Below, in pieces: positions 59,162 through 64,000 of a DNA stretch of 64,000 nucleotides. The notes beneath the pieces were generated by a model. That model was given only the letters and a program-made list of their open reading frames with translations. It was not told the DNA's origin and searched no databases. Source of the DNA: Typhlomys cinereus (taxonomy: Eukaryota > Chordata > Mammalia > Rodentia > Platacanthomyidae); NCBI GenBank assembly GCA_023101885.1, contig JALPQD010000394.1, positions 496,001 through 560,000 of the forward strand. Direction: 5' to 3'. Position 1 is the first letter of the stretch. Each line of letters opens with the position of its first letter. Made by a program: the position numbers and the translations under genes.

Positions 59162-60131
59162 TACCCTTATGTAAGGAACACTCTCAGCCCTTAAACAAGA
59201 TGCAACCTACTTCAATGGAAGATTTGTGAGAATAAAAAGCACAACTGGCGCAGAGAATAGAAAATTGGTGACTAGAATGCTCAGTCTTCATGAAACCATG
59301 GAAAATCTCTCCCCAAAGACAATCCAGAGGCAGCCCTGGGATTCATTTAAGCAGACAAGAAGGAAGGTAGGATTGATGGAGGGAGAGACGATGTAGAGAA
59401 GCAGGGATAAGTTCTCAATATGTTTGTAAAGGTAAAAATATTTTTTATAAAAGTAGGCAAACCAGAAGGAACCCTGGGGACCATAGAAACAGACAGGTAG
59501 AAGAGTGGGATGGAGTGTGATGGATTGACAAAGGGAAGGGCAGGGGATGGGTGTGAGGGAGGCTGGAGGGAAGCTGGGACCAATACTCAATATGCTTATA
59601 AAACTATAAAAATAAAATGATTAAAATTTCTCTCCCCATCCCAAGGTTCGCTTGTAAGGCGGTGGGTGCTGTCAGGCAAGACACCTCAGTCATGACAGGA
59701 CTGTTGCAATCAGGAGCACATTGCAATTACATCTATTACCACCAGATCCACATAGTGACTGATATATCAATCCTCCCACATGGACCAGCTAGGATCTCAG
59801 TGGAAACAACTACTCTGTGAATAAAATTCTAGGGCACATGCTGCCTAAAGAACAAGAACCTACCTACTCATGATTTTGTCCACTGAAAGGCCACATAAAC
59901 TGCCATAAAGACTTGGCTATTTACTAGCACAGATACCACAAAAGGATCCTGTGACCCATATATCCAAAGGAACAGAGGGTAGAAGGATCAGGGCTGGAGA
60001 GGGAAAGGGAGAAGAATGTGATGAAGGATGGCAGTGAGAGCTGAGGGGAATGGGTAAGGGTATAAAAACTCATTTGTCTATACATGAAATAGTCTCAATA
60101 AAAATAAAATTAATAAAATTTATAAGATGCC

Positions 60132-60777
60132 TGTGCTGAGCAGCCTCTACCCATACACATTCACTATATCACGGCTAACAAGAAATAGGCATGAATCTCT
60201 CTTACCAGTTCCAATGTTCCCATGGAGACAGGTCCTGAGCTCACACCTAGGAGGCTCCAGAGGCAAACACCCTCTAGGTGTTTCCTCAGTGGGTCAGAGC
60301 CAAAAGTGCCGGACAACTCGATGGTCACTGTTTGGGATGGTCCACAGGATACTTTGCCAGAGTCAGGCTTTGGCTCTCCAGTAGGTGGGAGGAAAACCGG
60401 GGAGTCCAGAATCTATGGAGACAAAGTTTCCAGTCACTCTTATCTCCCTCTGGACTACCAGTGTGGCTCAAACCTGCTTCTTAAGTACTATCTTTATTGC
60501 TTATCAATACACTGCACACAAGGTTCAACACCACATGGGGGAAGGTCTACACACAGGTCATCTACCAATGTTTCAAACAGATTAGCACACTACATGTCAC
60601 TGCCCTTGTGGCGCACAGGCCCATCCTGTCATTCATATTCTTATCTACTCACAGAACACTTACTTTGGCTCGCAAGCCCTGCTTCAATACTCAAACACTC
60701 CTAACTTGGCTTGCAGGCCCTGTATTTATTTATTTACTTTTAACACTTTAAATTTCATTTTTATCTTTTTCTACACA
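60132..60777. mobile_element. Solo LTR
   Basis: A 646-bp block starting TGTGCTGAGCAG and ending TTCTACACA interrupts sequence that is continuous in copy A. ATGCC flanks it at 60127-60131 and 60778-60782, a 5-bp target-site duplication. There is no internal region, so it is the product of recombination between two LTRs. An AATAAA on the minus strand near 60.5 kb hints at minus orientation, but this is not firm. Overlapping short frames here are chance. Confidence 0.82.
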
Positions 60778-60782
60778 ATGCC

Positions 60783-62084
60783 TAAAGAGCACTATGTCAT
60801 GTGGATCAGCATAAGTAATGTATATATACAAAGAATAGACATCATAGCAGCATATTTATATCAAACAAACACAGAGAGCCATGAAATGGCTTTTGAGTAT
60901 CTCTAAATGTTTACAAGTGCCCTTTTATGGAGGAAAAGATTTTTCCCTTTGGTTGACATATTCTCTACTATATTTATTCAACCGAATCTCAAAAAACTCA
61001 GACCAAACTTTTCTTATCTGAAACTCAGTGATCAAACATTAGCTGCAATCCCCATGTAGAACATGCAGAAAATAATTATTAACACTAGGAAAATATATCT
61101 AAAAATAATGAAATATAAATATTAAATTAAAGAAGGGTATGAATTCAATAAATTACTCATTTAGAGAAGGAAATAAGTTCAATAAATTATTCAGACAAAC
61201 CTCTGGACATTACAATATCAGAGAGACAAAATATCTTTGAATGACACTGCATTCCTGATCACAAACTTGTGTAACAACAATAGGAGCCAGCTGTTTCTGT
61301 AGCATTTGATCAGAAGTATAGGAGTTGATTTTTACAGCCACCCCACTTCACACAAGAGCATAGACTCCCATGATTCCATTGCACTGTTTCATTCTTGCTG
61401 CTAACAATCACTGATCACATACAAAAATCTGCAGATGACATGTCAGTCTGCAAAGCAGAAACAAATTTCAGGCTTGAAAATCCCCCCCAGGGGGATGATT
61501 ACTGACTATTTTATGGCTTTCTTTTTCAAGGAACACTTTGCTGTTCTAGCTTGAAAGAAATTTGTGGAATTTCAGTTAAATACTATGTGAAATATGGAGT
61601 AAGTATTTTGCGCTTCTTCACAGATAATAAATTTAGAAATATCTCTGAAGGCATATTAGGAAGTGTAGAAATGATTCCTCTCCTTAATTTGGTGGAAAGA
61701 AATGTAACCATAACTTTTCACTGTGGATTTTCAGAAATTGTATTAATTGATATTTTAAGAACATCTCCTGACTGGATATAATGTCAATATAGGAAGGGGA
61801 ATCCCGGGGCTGGAGAGGTGGCTCAGGGGTTAAGCCTCCGCCTTGCAGGCGGAAGGTCCTGAGTTCGGATCCCAGATCCCACGTATAGACGCCAGGTGGA
61901 AGCGGGGGCGGCCTGCGCTTCTGGTCCTGGTAGGGCGGAGCCTGTGAATCCCGGGGCAGAAGGAGGTGGAGACGTCCATGGTGGTTCGCGAATTCGTCCG
62001 TGTTTCTACACATACAGGGGCACACACACACACAGACACACACACACGCGGGCACATACACACGCACATGCGCACAGTTGAATA

Positions 62085-62118
<34 letters not shown>

Positions 62119-62400
62119 TTTGAGGAAGGGGAATCCCTAGTATAGGAAGGACTGGTAAAGTGAGTGGGCAGACATTAGTCTTGAGAGGAACATGCTAAAT
62201 GGATGAAACACTGAACCTCAAATCCCTCTTTTCCTTAGGCATATAAAGAATCAAAAAGAAGATAAAATGAGTAAATGATCCATTTCTGAATTTGGTAAGA
62301 TTATCAAGAGAGGAGTACAAAGCATTCACAAATTTATAAATAGATTCCTGAGACATTGATCATCCACTAAACCACAAAGAAATCAATCGTTCATCATTGT
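60783..62400 (+). other. Duplicated unique sequence downstream of V2R first exon B
   Basis: It matches 4.98-5.10 kb and then 8.73-9.87 kb of copy A. A 76-codon plus-strand frame (61551-61781) parallels the 77-codon frame of copy A but is of unknown meaning. No V2R exon 2 was recognised. A SINE is inserted in it. Confidence 0.5.
61806..62122 (+). mobile_element. B2-like SINE, insertion after the duplication
   Basis: A full tRNA-like head (GGGGCTGGAGAGGTGGCTCA, B box GGTCCTGAGTTCGGATCCC), body, CA run with CGCG interruption and an (AAT)n tail. The target-site duplication AGGAAGGGGAATCCC lies at 61791-61805 and 62123-62137. Copy A shows the empty site near 9.61 kb (GCAAGGGGAATCCCTAG). Confidence 0.95.
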
Positions 62401-62606
62401 ACTTACTTCACATATATGTGGTTTCCACTTAAGTCAAGATTGTTGATTTTCATTTCATGAGCATAAAGGGGGAATAATTCTGTGATCACTGCATTCCCAT
62501 CTATGGATACACTTGAATTCAGCCTGACAGAGCAATGTGAAGTGTTCAAGGAGTTCACATGTTGGGGACATTGCAAGTTTATGCAAGTAAACATAAGCAG
62601 AGACAT
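62401..62606 (-). pseudogene. Vomeronasal type-2 receptor first exon (duplication copy B)
   Basis: The frame matches copy A's exon codon by codon: MSLLMFTCINLQ, SHCSVRLNSS, DGNAVITELFPLYAHE and NHIYV, then the same GTAAGT donor (62406-62401). The open frame extends 24 codons further upstream to another methionine, but the alignment with copy A supports the start used here. About a dozen residues differ, and none is a stop. The broken V2R exon 6 at 32.3-33.2 kb is on the same strand and downstream, so the two may be parts of one dead gene. If so, exons 2-5 have been lost or are too decayed to see. Assignment is by signal peptide, class C motif and splice donor. Confidence 0.6.
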
Positions 62607-64000
62607 TGTAGAAATGTCTGAAACTATCTCTATGTGGGTGATTACAGCTCTGGTCAGGTGGTGACATATGCCATGCATGTAGTTTTATTTTGTGAGTGTG
62701 TTTTTCTTTGTGATGGCAGGTCCAATTCTAAACCTTTCCATATTCTGTCTTCCAACGATGTTGAAATCCTCCAGAGGAATGAATAAAACGTTCTGCTCTG
62801 GAGCTCTGCATCTGAGGTTGCGAATCCAGTGAAATCATAAGTTGGATAATACATTAGAGGATGCTCTTCTCCATTCCCATGAGTCACCTGATGCTGAGGA
62901 CCACATAAAATTTACCATGAGGGAAATTGACCAAACCCAATGCTAAGACATATTTATAAGAGAATGTTTGGATGACCTACCAAATGAGGGAGTAGGGGGT
63001 GCTTGCTGGGGGTAAAGTGAGAGGAATAATTGGCTCTTGTTCTTTGGAGCTCAGGCACAAATAACAGTGCAACACACACTTTCATATACAGTAATAAATT
63101 GGCAGGAAATCATTACCCAGGGAGACAGAAAATTTTTGAATAACCACATGTGTCTGAATACCAAACCGGGGTAAAAATTCCCAGTGTCTTATTCTGCTTT
63201 CTGGGAAATGAATAATCAGAGAGTTACTTAAACAATTTCAAGTTAGTAGCTCACAGTCAAATTCAAAGTGAATTTTCATATTTACTTTCTGCAATTTGAA
63301 CTTTTTGACTTCTTTCATTACCTACATGTTCTATTGCTCTTCCAGAATTCAGATGGACTTATTACATATGGTGATCTGAAAATACAGTCTCATTTATGTA
63401 CATTCCCTTTGCCCTGTACACATGTATATTGTCTTATTTTTACTTTTCTACTTAGGGTTGAAAAATTATATGTGACATAAAACTTAATGTAATTAATTCC
63501 TCGTGAGCAGCTGAATATTGTAATGCTGCTAATTAAATCTTGCAGATCATCCCCATTATTATGTCAAATCTTACTGTATTCATTGCATTAGTGTGTGTAT
63601 GCTTGTGTATGTGTTTTCTTTTATGTGTTCATAAAAGAAGTTAGAGAACATATTGTAGCTATCACTCATCCCTTTGCTCTACATAGGTCTGGTATCATAC
63701 TCAGGTCTTCCTATTTGTGAATCAAATGACACCAGCCCTGGGGTTTCATTCTCTATGGTGTATAGTTCTAGATGACAGAGCCCCACATTGTTTTTCGCAT
63801 AGCATGCTTTCTCATTTCTCAGTGTTTCAACTCTGAAGTGTGAAATGCCCTTCCTGGAACTCCTTGTGTGTTTTGCAGCCCTGCCACAAACTTCCTGGCT
63901 TCACCTACTCACTGAACTTGCCTTCTCTTCACTCTTACAACTTTAATACCTCTAAATACAGTACCACATGGGTGACATTGTCAAGTCTATATCCTATAGG
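62607..64000 (+). other. Upstream flank of V2R exon B and end of duplication
   Basis: Matches copy A's V2R flank, then 14.46-15.13 kb and 16.25-16.33 kb. It contains the empty sites of copy A's 4 kb LINE-1 (near 62.94 kb) and its 3' UTR LINE-1 (near 63.64 kb). From about 63.72 kb onward I see no counterpart in the window, and no gene. Confidence 0.6.

Larger units (their letters stand above)
56281..60126 (+). mobile_element. Old LINE-1 3' end (duplication copy B) split by a MaLR
   Basis: It continues the LINE-1 remnant from before the ERV (CTTGTATGTGGATTCTAGC, as in copy A near 3.40 and 3.69 kb) and ends AGTCTCAATAAAAATAAAATTAATAAAATTT, matching 4.89 kb. The MaLR element sits inside it. Purine-rich, non-coding, with a poly(A) run near 56.44 kb. 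Confidence 0.75.
54180..63720 (+). repeat. Segmental duplication, copy B
   Basis: Counterpart of copy A in the same orientation, starting in the shared old LINE-1 tail (CTTCTGGAAATATTTCCAAAG at 54.20 kb and 3.46 kb). It contains an ERV, a MaLR element, a solo LTR and a SINE that copy A lacks. It lacks the 4 kb LINE-1, the 3' UTR LINE-1 and the CA microsatellite of copy A. The right end lies at or beyond 63.72 kb. Confidence 0.85.

Noticed and set aside
33247..61800. Search for V2R exons 2-5 on the minus strand between the exon 6 pseudogene and first exon B
   Set aside because: No ligand-binding-domain motifs or cysteine-rich exon could be seen. Most of the interval is transposons, so I made no calls.
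1..64000. CRISPR arrays, rRNA or functional tRNA genes, bacterial operons
   Set aside because: No regularly spaced direct repeats with unique spacers and no rRNA motifs were seen. tRNA-like boxes occur only in SINE heads, and the composition is mammalian.

Overview
This is eukaryotic, mammalian, repeat-dominated DNA. I read it as a rodent, probably a myomorph or dipodoid (jerboa-like) species, but the species is not proven. The reasons are LINE-1 elements with a tandem-monomer 5' UTR and a purine-rich 3' UTR, several copies of a B2-like tRNA-headed SINE ending in CA repeats, an ERVL-MaLR element, and remains of vomeronasal type-2 receptor (V2R) genes. There is no bacterial-style gene organisation, no operon and no CRISPR array. 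I saw no multi-exon gene that is complete in the window.

Layout. About 1-5.2 kb holds LINE-1 tails and one SINE. About 5.2-16.3 kb holds unique sequence with a V2R first exon (minus strand, near 10 kb), a 4 kb minus-strand LINE-1 and SINEs. About 16.3-21.3 kb is mostly unassigned, with a MaLR fragment and one LINE-1 3' UTR. About 21.4-28.9 kb holds a nearly full-length LINE-1 with an open ORF1, followed by a truncated LINE-1. About 28.9-31.6 kb is a processed, intronless copy of C6orf62 with an uninterrupted 229-codon frame. About 32.3-33.2 kb is the broken seven-transmembrane exon of a V2R pseudogene (minus). About 35-52 kb is two long degraded LINE-1s carrying nested LINE-1 3' ends, with an inverted LINE-1 pair between them. 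About 52.5-60.1 kb is an old LINE-1 into which a short ERV and a MaLR provirus have inserted. About 60.1-64 kb holds a solo LTR, a second V2R first exon and a SINE.

The organising feature is an ancient direct segmental duplication. The stretch from about 3.4 to 16.3 kb (copy A) is homologous to about 54.2-63.7 kb (copy B). Each copy carries one V2R first exon on the minus strand, and a V2R exon 6 on the same strand lies between them. That order fits a tandem minus-strand V2R array: the 62.6 kb exon 1 and the 33 kb exon 6 could be one decayed gene, and the 10 kb exon 1 the start of the next gene, which would continue to the left of the window. Comparing the two copies dates several transposon insertions as later than the duplication.

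The one host-gene-derived reading frame that is fully open is the C6orf62 retrocopy. The other long frames belong to transposons. Limits: there were no searches or alignments; identities rest on recognised protein motifs and on comparing copies within the window, and element edges without target-site duplications are approximate.
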